This document shows positions 1 to 10,735 of a DNA stretch of 64,000 bases, piece after piece. Source of the stretch: Glebionis coronaria. Lineage: Eukaryota > Streptophyta > Magnoliopsida > Asterales > Asteraceae. The stretch lies in assembly GCA_025667525.1 (NCBI GenBank), contig CM046879.1, positions 385,849,039-385,913,038 of the forward strand, written 5' to 3'. The notes beneath the pieces were generated by a model. That model ran no database searches. It saw only the letters and a program-made list of their open reading frames with translations, and was not told where the DNA came from. How positions within the stretch are numbered: position 1 is the stretch's first letter; each line of letters starts with the position of its first letter. The position numbers and the translations under genes are program-made.

Positions 1-1453
1 ACTTGTCAATAGAAAATGATTGTCTGGTCTTAAAAGAAGACCTGTGATGCTTTCCCTTGACACAGGCTGAACAAGTCTTGTCTTTAGAAAACTTTACTGA
101 AGGTAGACCAGCAACCAGGTTTTGTGTGGCTATCTTGTTTATGTTCTTAAAGTTGAGATGAGACAATCTTTTGTGCCACAACCAATTGACACTTTCAGAG
201 GCTTTAGCTAGAAAAAAATTGGAGCTGTCTTCAGAGCAAGCAGCCATGTTGATGACATACACATCTCTCCTTCTTGGTGCGATAAGCACCACATCATTGT
301 TCTTGTTGAATATGGTTCCATGAGTCTTAGTAAACAAAACCTTGTAGTCAGCATCACACAATTGGTTGATGCTAATAAGATTGTGTTTAAGACCATTCAC
401 ATATGCAACCCTTCTAAAAGTTATCCCATTGCAGTTCACTGAGCCGTATCCCTCTGTGTCGCCTGAAGAATTATCCCCAAACACTACTTTAGGACCTGAC
501 TCCTTTGAGTATTTGTGCAGGTATTGTCGAATCCCTGTCATGTGTCTAGAACAACCACTGTCTAGATACCATACCCAATTCCTTAAGATGTTTTTGCACA
601 GATACATAGAAACAAGTTAGTTCCTATGGTGAACCCACTTTCTAGTGGGTTCCCTGAATTGCTGATTAGAAACTCTCGAGTTCCTATACAACTTTTGGCG
701 ATGGGAAGGACAGTTAGCTGTCTCGTGGGGGAAACTTCCACAGAAATCACATCCTGGAAAGTCACCACACTCATCTAAGTGATGGTCTATGAACCCACAA
801 AATTTACAGGGAGGATAAGGTCTGTAGTTACCTATTTGTCTCTTAGAAGCCTGTTGTCTCTCCCTTGAAGGTGTCTGAGATCTCTTAACAACTATTTGTC
901 TAGCATGATCTATGGTCATGTGATGAGAGTTTTTACAGATACTGTAGTAAGGTTTGACTATCCTTTCACCTTTGGGTTCACCTAGAATAGACTTAGGTTC
1001 ATGGGAAGTAGAGCATTCAGCGGAAGGCTTAATATGTTGTTTTAAGAGTTCTACTTCTTTCATTAATGACAACAGGCGTTCTTTAGTTGAGGAATCAACT
1101 TTGTTCACAGATTTTGTTGAGACAGGCTTAAAGGCAACTTGCTTAACAGATTGTTTAGCAGGTACAGAAAATACCTTAGCTGGTGGTTTCTCAACATCTG
1201 TTTTGGGTTCACCCTTAGCTCCTCTAGAGGAACTACTGGGTTCAACTCCTGAGAGTTTAGGTAAGGGTGGTAATTCAACCACATCTTCAGAGACAGGGTC
1301 ATTAGTCAAGAGGGGATCTGACATATGAATTGTCTCTGTAGATTTGAAAACTATCTCTTTGGGTTTGGTGAAAATTTTCAACTTATTTTTCTTGGGAGAG
1401 TAATATAGAGATTTTGCAATCCTATTTATATCTATTTTCGTTCCTCGACTCAC
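1..1453 (-). pseudogene. copia gag C-terminus, protease and integrase start (partial)
   Basis: From 1453 downward the frame encodes a basic gag tail of about 278 residues. It carries a cysteine/histidine cluster near residues 217-252 (CKFCGFIDHHLDEC then CDFCGSFPHETANC), resembling paired CCHC knuckles that bind RNA. An in-frame TAA at 617-619 interrupts it. Beyond the stop the same frame continues with the aspartic protease signature DSGCSRHMTG (near 531-562), then a GAG-pre-integrase region with HKRLSHLNFKNINK and a C-x2-C pair (CSAC) at about 30-150. The frame stays open to the window edge. The DSG protease directly followed by a pre-integrase domain is diagnostic of Ty1/copia order. The start of this piece at 1453 is not a true start: coding continues upstream across the LTR inserted at 1460-4473. 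Confidence 0.88.
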
Positions 1454-2084
1454 TCGAATTGAAATCGGACTAGACGTAAGTTTACTTGTTTTTGATAAAT
1501 AATAACTTTGGTATTTTTAAACTAATTTAAATCTACTAATTAATTAATTGTCTAAACAATTTTAAAAACTATTTTAAACTAATTTTAATAAAAACTATTT
1601 TGAAATAAATCTAATTTAAACTTAATACTAATTTTAAGCTAAAACAAACTTTTTAAATGAAATCTAATTTTAAAACCAAATTTAAAATCATAAAATAAAA
1701 CTGTTTGAAATAAAAGTAATTTTAAATCTAATTTAAAATTGTAAAAGCAAATAAAGAAAATATATTTTTGTCTTTTTGTATTTTTATAAAAGTAAACTTT
1801 AATTGAAAACTATTTTTAATCTAAAATGTAAATAAGAATTTAAAAACTAAAAAAAACTATTTATGAATTAAACGAAAAATAATTTAAAATTCCTAAAGTA
1901 AATAAAATCTAAATATATTTTTTAACTTTTTATATTTTTCAAAATAAACTGGATTAAAACAAAACTTAATTAAAACTTTTATCTAAATTTAATTAAACCT
2001 AAAATTAATTTAAACTAATTCAATTTAAAACTGCTAAATTAAATATTCCTATATTAAAGAACTAAACCAGAAATAAACACAAAA

Positions 2085-2167
2085 GAGGGTATAGAACAGT
2101 TGGTTATGGCGTTTGGTTGTGATGCGAAGGGTCCTGGGTTCGAATCCTGAACCAGACACAATTTTTT
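2085..2167 (+). other. tRNA-like pol III unit within LTR M
   Basis: A box-like TAGAACAGTTGG (2092-2103) is followed 33 bases later by a perfect B-box core GGTTCGAATCC (2137-2147), then a six-T run at 2162-2167, a typical pol III terminator. Spacing matches a tRNA gene. The acceptor ends do not pair and the T-stem is weak, so it is not a functional tRNA. A tRNA pseudogene, a SINE head or a captured pol III promoter are all possible. Nothing like it is visible in the related LTRs of element D. Confidence 0.55.
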
Positions 2168-3385
2168 AGCTATTTAATTTATTTATGTAATTTTGATACT
2201 CAGACCAAATGGTCTGAAATTCTTGAAGTAACAGTAACGAAAAGTTACCAAATAAGCTAAAAGCTAAAAATCAGTAAGCAAAGCAACTAGAGACTGAAAA
2301 TGAATAATAAGCTAAACGAGCAAGACCAAAAATAATCACCAATAACCAAACAAAAGACTAAAACAGCTTAAAATCTAATAAGAAACTAAGCGACCCACCA
2401 AATAAGCAATAATCAGATTAAGCAAACGATGAGATAAGCAAACGAAAAGATTAAGCAAAAAAAAGGGCTGATAAGCAGAATGAATAAGCTATCTAAACAT
2501 ATAAGCAGATCAAACGCAACAATCTAAATAAGCTATTCAAACTAATAAATCGATAAGCAAATCCATTTAAGTTGACGAAAGCAAATAAGCATATAAAATA
2601 AATCAGAAAAGCAAGTAATCTATTAATAAGCTGAAACAAAGGAAATAGCAAATCTACAAAACTAAAAAGACAATAATAGACTGAAACTTAAAGCAGTTAC
2701 AACTTAAACAAAATAAACCAATAGCGAATTATATAGACTCGAAAATAAAAGCATAAACTTAACAAACACATAAGCAGATATCCAATTAATACTACTCAAA
2801 TCTAAAAATAGATACTAAATCAGATCCAACAAACTCTATCTTAACACAAGCAGATAAATCAAACAAATATAAACCAAATCGAATTTAACTTAAACTTAAA
2901 AAAAATGAAAAGGAACCTATTGACGAAATCCGTTGGGTCGAAGGTTGGCGCTGAGCCACCTTGTGAACCGAAGCAAGCGAACACCTCCTTTGTTACCCAC
3001 CGAATATCATCAACATCATCTCTCGAACCAAAATAAATCAACATTGACCGAACAGTAGCCTTCGATTCGAGGAACAGTATCCTCTATTATTTTATTTTTT
3101 TATTTTTATAATGATAATAATACGAACAGTAAATAAAAAAGATTAAAGATGAAATTTAATTTTGACAGAAAATTAAATAAGAGAGAAGAAATTAATAAAA
3201 TCAAACTTTTTCATTAATTAAAATAAATCATTACATTACTGAAAATTAAAAATACAAATTCCCTAATCTAATTTGCAAAAATTAAACCTAAATTAACCTA
3301 CTCCTAAAATTAATTAAAAAACAGTAAATAAAAATAAAAATGGACTATTGATTACAGGTTATTGGGAGGGATTTATAGGAAAACC

Positions 3386-3631
3386 CTAATCCCCATTTGA
3401 TGAGTCTTGGTGCCCAAGTTCTTTAATCTTGGCCGCATATCTCTTCTCTTTTTCTTCTTTCTTCATCCAACGGTTGAGAATACCCATATTCACGCGGATC
3501 ACCCTCGTGGGATTTTGTTGTGCTTCTTCATGCTGAGTTGGTAACCCATTATTGGAGAAGAGGGTGGTGGTGATGTGTTTAATCCAATCACAAAAGGAAT
3601 GAAGGACACGTCGGATATGATTGAGGACCAC
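3386..3631 (-). CDS. Small ORF inside LTR M, unknown
   Basis: An 81-codon ATG ORF whose product ends in a charged, lysine-rich stretch (KKEEKEKRYAAKIKELG). It sits in the less A+T-rich part of the LTR. I recognise no family. It may be chance: the LTR is expected to be non-coding and no equivalent ORF is seen in the LTRs of B, D or E. Reported because its codon content looks less random than its surroundings. Confidence 0.2.
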   Translation of the reverse strand: MVLNHIRRVLHSFCDWIKHITTTLFSNNGLPTQHEEAQQNPTRVIRVNMGILNRWMKKEEKEKRYAAKIKELGHQDSSNGD

Positions 3632-4473
3632 TGATGAGTGTTCTTCCCCAAAAATTGGGGGTATTTAATTAGATTAATGTGAATTAACCTTTGAGGGGAA
3701 AACCCCCAATTCTTTGTGGTAAATTTTTGGGTGATGAATATTAGGGTTTGAGAGATCTGTGTAAAAAAATGGAAGAGAAAAGAGTTGTGGGTTTTAACTT
3801 TGGTAATATCGAAATATGGGGTGGTGGGTGAATAAAAGAAGTCGTTTTATTAATGTGGGTGAGGAGAAGGATGGACCGGGTAAAAGACACGTGTGGGAGA
3901 AGTAAATGATGGCTGTGCACCATTTTTGACTTAGCAAAATTGAAGAATTTACCCCCTTTGTTTTATTTCATCCGTTGTTTGGGTTAAATATCTTTGACCG
4001 AGCATCAAGTGAAGTAAATTCACTTGTTTTGTTTGTTTCATGGGCTTAAGGCCCAAATCAATATCTGTTTCATTAAATTTTGGCTTGGTCCAAATCTATA
4101 CACTTCCATCCGTTTGATAATTAAAGAAAAATGGATATTGGGCTTTTAGGCCCAATTCAAAAAGATTTAATCCGCTAAAATCGATCTCGATTTCGGCTTT
4201 TTGGTATTTTCTTCAAATTGTATCGATTTTGTCGGGTTTCATGATCTTGGCACACTTTTGGTCTTTTGACTTTTGTCTTCGTCTTTTTCTTGGACTTTTC
4301 TTCAATATTTGACCGTGAAACCTCGTGTTTCTTTCTTTTTGATCATTTGTACCTATTTCACCCAAAAACACAAAACCACGTGTAATTCCGAATTTTATGA
4401 CATTAAACACATGATTAGGTCTTGTTTTTCCTTGATTTTAGTGGCAAAAGGATAAGTGTTTACACACTTATTA

Positions 4474-6202
4474 GAGAGATATCCCTTTTAATATTAGTAG
4501 GTAGTTCATCATTAAGCAATTGATCTATAGTGAACCTACTACACAACCATTTTTCAATAACCTTGTTTAATTCAGATACTTGATCATTTAAGGTACTATT
4601 CTTCAAGGTTAACCTATTGACTTCGTTTGGAAGAGATATCTTTTCTAAATTAACCCGTTTAAGACCTTCACATTCAGCCTTAGCAGTTAACAATTCATTT
4701 TTAACAGAGTGAAAATTATCAAGCAAGTTCTTTCTTTGTTCCTCAACAAAGTGCAAATCAACAATAGTGTAATCAAGGACATGTTTGCGTTCATCACTAT
4801 CAGACATAGATAAAATCCTGTGTACCTTTTTCATTGTGATGTCAATCCATTGTCCTGATCTTGCATCTCCTTTCCCAACATCTGAAGTCAGCGGCTCATC
4901 ATTCCAATCATACGCTTCAGCTACAAACCATTTCTCTGTCTTTTTATCACCCCCTTTCTTCTTAGACAGAGCTTCAAGCTTCAAATTCATCTGTTCTAAC
5001 TCAGCTTTAAGTTCCTTATACTTGTTCTTGTAATCCTTCTTCTCATTGTCTTAGGAGTTGAATTGGTGAGATGAGTTTTGGTTTTGTGATTTGAAATTGT
5101 AAGGTTTATTGGAAGATGATTGATATGAAGGTGAGGATGTCTTTGTGGAAGGACAGTCTTTTTGGAAGTGTCCAAGTTTTCCACAGGCAAAACAAGTTTC
5201 TTTTGATTTGTCGGTTTGTTTGCTAGCTGATCTTATTCTTCCTGATCTTTTGTAGAATCTTCTTTGATTGGCTAGCAAGGCTCTTTCGTGAAATTCAGCA
5301 TTAAGGTCTGTCAAGAACTCTTGGCTGCTGTGAGTGTCTTCTTCAACATCAGAGTCGCTGTCATGAGGGTGTGGGGTAGAAATCAAAGCTTTAGAAGTTT
5401 CTCCTTGAACTACAAATCTTTCAGTCTCTGATTTGTATATAGTATCAATCAGCCCTTCTTCATAATTGTACTTTCCATAAAGCTGAGCTAAGTTGTAATT
5501 CTTGATTGAGTTATTGGCTCTCTAAGTCTGATTCATACTCAACCATTTTCTTGGAAAGCTATTGACAAATGTGGCATTAATTTCAGCTTGACCAATTATG
5601 ACATCATTCATAGCAAGGTCATTGAGAAGAATCTTCAGCCTTTTATATGTTTGTTGAACCTTTTCACCTTCAAGTGCCTTGAAAGCATTGAATTGAAGTC
5701 TGAGTGCCTGAATCTTGGTTTCTCTGGTTTCAGAGGGTCCTTCATGACCAAGGATAAAGTCTGTCCACATTTGTTTGGCTGTGGGACACTGAATGACAGA
5801 CTTCATGATGTGTTTGGGAAGACAGGATATGATGATGCTTTTGAGACGTTTGTCTTGGTTTGCCAATTTCCTATCAGTTGGAGTCCATTGTTTGAGAGGT
5901 TTGGGAAGAGGGTTCTCATCAATAAAGGTAAGCGCCATGGAAACATAAGTATCATTGTCTAGAATTTCTAGAAGAAATGGTTCAAGTCCGTCAAGATACA
6001 CGAGGAATTGACTCTTCCAACTAGCAAAATCTTCTTCATCAAAGACTAGTACACTGGTCACATGAGATCCGCCTCTTGAGTCAAGAAGTTGAGGTAGATC
6101 ATCTTCATTTGGAGGTGGAGGAGTGAGTCTTGTTGAAGTTGGTGGTGCATTGGTGTTGGTGTTCCCAGAAGACGATGGTGGTGCATTGGTAGTTTCCGGC
6201 AT
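4474..6202 (-). pseudogene. copia gag (N-terminal and central parts)
   Basis: Translation starts at the ATG at 6200-6202, about 75 bases inside the LTR and after the primer site. The product opens with a Pro/Ser/Thr/Asn-rich leader, then a UBN2-type gag core containing CLPKHIMKSVIQCPTAKQMW (around residues 128-147) and ending FPRKWLSMNQT. An in-frame TAG (5522-5524) sits where related gags have Gln. The frame resumes with a CCHC zinc knuckle (CFACGKLGHFQKDC, near 5164-5206), then a TAA at 5051-5053, then an acidic and coiled-coil segment (VEEQRKNLLDNFHSVKNEL onward) to 4474, where LTR M cuts in. All parts are in one frame. The protein would form the virus-like particle and bind genomic RNA. 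Both stops are single-codon lesions, so decay is modest. Confidence 0.88.
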
Positions 6203-6258
6203 GGTGGATCTTGATTACAAAACTTAGAACGATGTTTTTGAAGGTTTTAATATCAAAC

Positions 6259-6275
6259 ACCGCTCTAATACAAAT
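6259..6275 (-). other. copia primer-binding site
   Basis: Immediately inside the 5' LTR the minus strand reads TTGTATTAGAGCGGTG, a close variant of the initiator-Met tRNA complement (TGGTATCAGAGC) used by most plant copia elements. Its place fixes 6276-7018 as the 5' LTR and the element as minus strand. Confidence 0.75.
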
Positions 6276-7018
6276 TGAAAGTCCCTAAACGATTCTAGAA
6301 ACACTAAGCTTAACTAACCAACACACATAATTACTTTTCAAATGTAATACTTATTATTGTATAATAAAGAATTACAAGTGTTATGGATAACACCATTTGA
6401 TGACAATGTGTTGTGCACACTTTGAACAACTAAACCCTAACTTAAGAACACAATCACAACTGTTTGGTTCTTCAAGTTATAAGCATTAATTTATGAAATC
6501 TATCAAAGTGTTAAATGTCAATGCTGGGCTACATATCCTATTTATAGTGATACGAGGTTGACCTAAGTACTAGATGATGGTGACTACACAAGACAGACAC
6601 TTGTTGGACATCTGTCACAAGATGATCTTCTATTCTTGGTAGTCTACCACAATGCTTTAGGGAAACAGAGATGACATACTTTCCCATTTCTTCATAGTCT
6701 CGTACACACCAAGGTATGTCCAAAGTGTTCTGAGTGTTAACAGGGTATTGCCACCCCTGTTAACCCTCAACCCCTCAGAGTCCCTGATACATCTTGGCTG
6801 TTATCCATCACAGCCAATGAGTATGTCTTCAAGTAATCTTCGACTTCCTTGACAATGTCTCTGACATGGACTCCTCTGAGGCTGCTCACAGAGACTTAGA
6901 TCTCTCTAAGTCTTAAGATACTTGCCTGCTTCCTAGGCACAGGCAAGTGACTATCTAACAGCTTCCTTTGTGTTTAAATCAATGATACATGGAATTTAAC
7001 AAACTTAGATTCCCAACA
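6276..7018 (-). repeat. copia 5' LTR (743 bp)
   Basis: On the minus strand it starts TGTTGGGAATC at 7018 and ends CTTTCA at 6276. It aligns end to end with 54000-54743, differing at roughly one base in twelve to fifteen by eye. Beyond it at 7019-7023 is TAAGC. It drives transcription of the element toward lower coordinates. Confidence 0.93.
6538..6548 (-). promoter_or_regulatory. TATA box of copia 5' LTR
   Basis: Minus strand CTATAAATAGG, a near-consensus plant TATA box, about 470 bases into the LTR. The same sequence is kept in the 3' LTR at 54262-54272. The transcript would start roughly 30 bases downstream, toward lower coordinates. Confidence 0.6.
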
Positions 7019-7023
7019 TAAGC
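7019..7023. repeat. Target-site duplication TAAGC, copy 1 (copia)
   Basis: TAAGC directly outside the copia 5' LTR. The identical pentamer lies directly outside the copia 3' LTR at 53995-53999. Both copies fall at the same point of element E's 3' non-coding interior. Confidence 0.85.
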
Positions 7024-8757
7024 ATTTAACGAGATCATTTTTATTATAAGTTAGCAACACAATCATATCTCATGAGTGTTAATTACACACCTAAACTCCC
7101 TTATTCCTAATTGGTATCTCTTATATTTTATTTTTGTCTTAATGATCACGAGGTTACATCATTGACTTATGCGTGAATAGAGATTAGGTCTAAAAATAGA
7201 GTTTTAACGGTGTAACCAAAATCATCGAATTAATAATTCACACTATTAGACAACGATGTCAAAAAATTAAGTCAACAAGAAGGATCGATAAACACAATTT
7301 TAGAACGGTTTTAAACATGAGACTTATTACCATGACTTTTATTATCCGCCATCATCGGTGGTTTTATTATCATGGTTTACCTCCATATTTTATTCAACTT
7401 CTCCATGAAGCTTTTATTATGACTTTGGTCTTGCCCTTGTCTTTTATTATCCGCCATCATCGGTGGTTTTATTATGACTTGACGTATATCCTCACGCTAA
7501 AGCGAATTTTGGATCTTTAAAGCTTGGAAGATTATGGCTTGTTTCACTTTCAATTTGGGCATAGATTTTTCGGCCTTGTGAGCTTCAAATTTTTACTTAG
7601 TTTAGGTGAGCACTTGAAATCTTATTATTTGGTGAAGCTTTTGATTATTTGGGTTGCCAATACTTTAAAACTATGACGCTGGCGATACCTTAATGTTTTC
7701 CCAATTCAATTACATGGAAGCTACTAAAACAAATTAGAAACCAACAATAGTGACTAAACCGCTAAATCAATATTTATTAACAACTTATTATCAAAAGCGT
7801 AGGGAGAATAAGCTAATAATTACAACACATGAGATCGTGAAAGATTACGAGACTTATAAATAACTCTATCATTTCTCGTCTTCATTTAAGAGACTTAGCC
7901 TAATAATTTAAGGAATCGAAGCTAAGTGCTCAACACGCACGGTCGAGTCAAAAATTACTCATAGACTCACCATCGGAAAACCTACATTCGTGTCTTAAAC
8001 ACTTATGAAGAATACGAAAAAAAATTTAAAATTTGGCCATTTTTAGCCTTATTTTGCAACTAACAAAAGGATGAAAATTGGATTGCGTGGTGACGTAAGC
8101 AAGGTGAAGTATCTACTCACCCCCCCTATACTAAAACTAAACATTGTCCTTAATGTTTCGAGTCTAGGGGTGAAAACACCCCCATACTAGAGACGAAGTC
8201 GGATGCTTAATCTCGAGCATGGAAAGGGGTAAAACGAATAACCTAAAAGCAGTTTATGAATTATGCTTAACAAGATAAACGTTAGAACATAAAAGGATAT
8301 CATCGGATATCGGAATCTCCAAAGGCAATGATTGAAGCTCGAGTGCTACGTAAAACGAACACGAGAGGATTCAATGATGACGATGAACCTATGAATCACA
8401 ATCACAAACAACCACGAAACAAAGGTGGAAGCGCACAAGTCCCCTCGTTACACTATTAGAAAAACGATAATATATACAAGGATAAGCATGAGAAACCCCC
8501 ACGAGGCACCTTGTTTTTGTTAACCGAGTCAGAAGCTCGACTCGAATCCCCATAAATGTGATCATTTAGGGATAATCTTGGTTTTGTCATTTTTGGTGGG
8601 GCTAACACGATAAACAATGCCCAAAAGTACATGGAGTACTTTAAAAACCCGATATACGTATACCGGGGTCAAAGATAGCGTCCTCGTTTTTGGATGAAAG
8701 ACGAAACAACGCCACTCCAACTAGAACCCCAATGGGGTAGAAGAAAATAGATGAGAA
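7024..8757 (-). other. Element E 3' non-coding interior
   Basis: About 1.7 kb without a supportable gene. Blocks are shared with B and D: 7045-7141 matches 20095-20192 and 38218-38323. A perfect 35-bp direct repeat lies at 7336-7370 and 7441-7475 (begins CTTTTATTATCCGCC); an apparent 67-codon plus-strand ORF there is only a product of this repeat. Near 8121-8196 is a block with purine tracts on the minus strand that recurs in B (24796-24880) and D (39629-39715). Confidence 0.7.
7336..7475. repeat. 35-bp direct repeat pair
   Basis: Two identical 35-bp copies at 7336-7370 and 7441-7475, 70 bases apart, each containing CCGCCATCATCGGTGG. They are not seen in the equivalent parts of B or D. Confidence 0.85.
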
Positions 8758-10370
8758 CTAGAAAGGTGGGGCAATGGGTAAGGCAAAATTATGAGCTACT
8801 CGAGGTAGACTCACACCAAGAAAATGAATAATATTTCCATTTATTGCATCGGTGGAAGACCAAGATTTCCCTTTACAAGCAATTCCGGGATCGTAAATCT
8901 CGTCCTCGGTGGAGAAAAGTGAGGGAACATAAGGGGCTTCCCCCACACTAGATCCACACAAACCATCGTCAAAAGGAGTAGACGAGGAGGTAGCACTCAT
9001 AAAACGATGTGATGACGGAGTTAAACTTTTAGAAAATCTTTTAAATCAAATTTAAAATCCTTTCTTTTTTCATCGTTTTGAAACTCTTTTTGAAAACCCG
9101 ATTGAATAATGTCGACAATATTTGGCGTGTCAAATTCAAAATTAGTCGCGCTAAAAATCCTCACATTTAAGTGATTGGTGGGAGGGGTGGTGGATTATAT
9201 AAGTTCTCAAAACGTCGATCAATAAAGAACATCGCTCCCTCGGGGTCTACATACTCGTCATCCTCATGAACGTCGACCTCATCGATTTCTTCATCAAAGA
9301 TAGGCTTGTCAAACCAAGGTTTGTCATTCCCCTCCTTGAGTATCTTAGAAACTCTCTCGAAAAGATCACGATCAAGCACGAAACCATCACTCATTTATGG
9401 GGATTGTTGATAAGTTAAATCCTCACGAATGTGGTAAATGTAATTCTCATTTGAGGAGTGTTGATTAGGTAACTCCTCGAGAATTGGATTTTGGGTCACA
9501 TGAGTTGGTTCGTCATCGAAAATAAGACGTTCCAACTCATTTAGTTCATCCTTGATTTTGGAAAGATCTACCTCACTTGTAGGTGAAAGTGGAGGCAAAA
9601 AGAGCTAGCTCTCGTTTAATGATTTCCTCGATCTCGGGATCATACTCGTAATCATCGTACTTCACACATTTCTTTTTAGGAGAATCAAAAATTGCATGTG
9701 GATTTTGAAGTACGTGATCAATCTCGGCAAAATCGCCATCGTCATCATCAAAGAAAGAGTCGATGTGAGGACTCACAACCATGGTCTTACAAGTCGCATG
9801 ACTATGCTTAGGTGACTTTTCTAAGACGAGAGGATCGATGTCGATAAAACCTTTCGCCTCAACAGGTGTTGGGCTAGGAAATGGAGGCACTTCGATGGAG
9901 TTAGAAGTTGAAGCCTCAAAGACGTGGTCCTTCGAAGGTGGTGAAGACGAGTCCATTTTGGTCATTGTCGTGATGGCACTAACGTCGCCCTTCGGAATTG
10001 GTCGTTCACTTGTTTCATCGAATACATCCCAATGTGATTTTTCATTCACAAATTTACACTTACCCTTTTGAATTAGGTACACGTATTCTTTATCATTAAA
10101 ATCATCCCGAATTAGGTACACGTATTCTTTATCATTAAAATCATCCCGAATTAGGTACACGTATTCTTTATCATTAAAATCATCATCTTTAAAACCGTTT
10201 TTCTTAATTCTTTCAAAACATGCATTAAGCCTCATAGTTTCCGCTAAAGTTAACATTTTGAAATCATTAGAATTTGAAACATTAGGGTTTGAAACCTCGG
10301 TTTTTTCATTATCATAAGACACTTGGGATTTATTCGTGAAAAGGTCTATTTTATCCTCCCCATATCTCAT
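8758..10370 (-). pseudogene. Element E tail ORF, unknown acidic protein
   Basis: It follows the protease in the same frame (the codons upstream of 10370 are the end of the protease). The product is acidic and low in recognisable domains. It contains three perfect 13-residue repeats (DDFNDKEYVYLIR) and the block DPEIEEIIKRELAL, then VDLSKIKDELNELERLIF, LDRDLFERVSKILKEGNDK and, near the end, DPGI. These blocks occur in the same order in the element D ORF (40035-40945). Breaks: an extra base near 9582-9586 shifts the frame relative to D, and TAA at 9395-9397 replaces the CAA seen in D. The last part (8758-9000) is in another frame again. Function unknown; it occupies the place where an autonomous element has its polymerase. 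Confidence 0.6.
10070..10186 (-). repeat. 3 x 39-bp in-frame tandem repeat
   Basis: Three head-to-tail 39-bp units (10070-10108, 10109-10147, 10148-10186), near identical, each encoding 13 residues (DDFNDKEYVYLIR) so the frame is kept. Near identity suggests recent slippage or selection for frame. Confidence 0.9.
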
Positions 10371-10379
10371 AGTAAGTCT

Positions 10380-10735
10380 CCCCTCATGAACATCGATTAC
10401 GGTTCGAGCTGTCGATTAAAATGGTCGACCTAAAATAATAGGACATTTAGGGTCACACTCGTAATCGGATATAACGAAATCCACGGGAAAAACAAACTTT
10501 CCAACTTTAACATAGACATCCTCGGCTATTCCAATTGGTATAAGTTGTGTATAATTTGCAAGCTCGATAGTCATGTTCGTGGGGGTAAGTGAAGGAAATC
10601 TCATCAATTTCCAAAGAGAATGAGGCATGAGATTGATGCTAGCACCTAAATCGGCAAGGGCTAAACATCCCTCAATCTCGGAAAAATCACAAGGTAATAG
10701 AAATTGGCCCGGATCCTCTTACTTTCTCGGCATAT
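10380..10735 (-). pseudogene. Element E aspartic protease
   Basis: The minus frame carries the Athila/Tat-type protease: [13 protein letters not shown] (active site D-x-G near 10645-10665), GIAEDVYVKVGKFVFP, DPKCPIILGRPF and TVIDVHEG. In-frame TAA at 10416-10418 follows GRPF. The enzyme would cut the gag polyprotein. It is retained in an element that lacks reverse transcriptase, unlike a simple gag-only derivative. The upstream boundary is approximate. Confidence 0.8.

Larger units (their letters stand above)
1460..4473 (-). mobile_element. Solo LTR, Athila-type (element M), in copia gag
   Basis: About 3.0 kb without LTR-retrotransposon coding domains separates two pieces of one copia gag. 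On the plus strand it begins TGAAATCGG and ends CACACTTATTA. These match the LTR termini of element D (TGAAATTTAG at 35864, CACACTTATTA at 37980), and the last 280 bases resemble the D LTR end throughout. Orientation is minus, like D. No second LTR or interior is present, so it reads as a solo LTR left by LTR-LTR recombination. The flanks (CGAAT left, GAGAG right) are not a target duplication. Positions 1500-3330 are very A+T rich, with recurrent ataagc words at 2250-2850; 3380-4473 is less so. Confidence 0.75.
1..7018 (-). mobile_element. Ty1/copia element, 5' half (window-truncated)
   Basis: Read on the minus strand this is LTR (7018 to 6276), a primer site, a long gag, then protease and the start of integrase running off the window at position 1. 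Gag core, first zinc knuckle, second knuckle cluster and DSG protease all lie in one reading frame, so this is one element broken by point nonsense changes and by an LTR insertion at 1460-4473. The outer flank 7019-7023 is TAAGC, which also flanks the copia 3' LTR at 53995-53999. The reverse transcriptase and RNase H should lie left of position 1. Lineage is copia; the coiled-coil-rich, two-cluster gag and an extra 3' ORF suggest a Sirevirus-like group, which is inference. Confidence 0.9.

Noticed and set aside
2085..2167. True tRNA gene
   Set aside because: Acceptor ends do not pair and the T-stem is weak; kept only as a tRNA-like pol III unit.
7317..7520. 67-codon plus-strand ORF with repeated IIRHHRWFYY
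   Set aside because: Product of the 35-bp direct repeat in non-coding sequence of element E.
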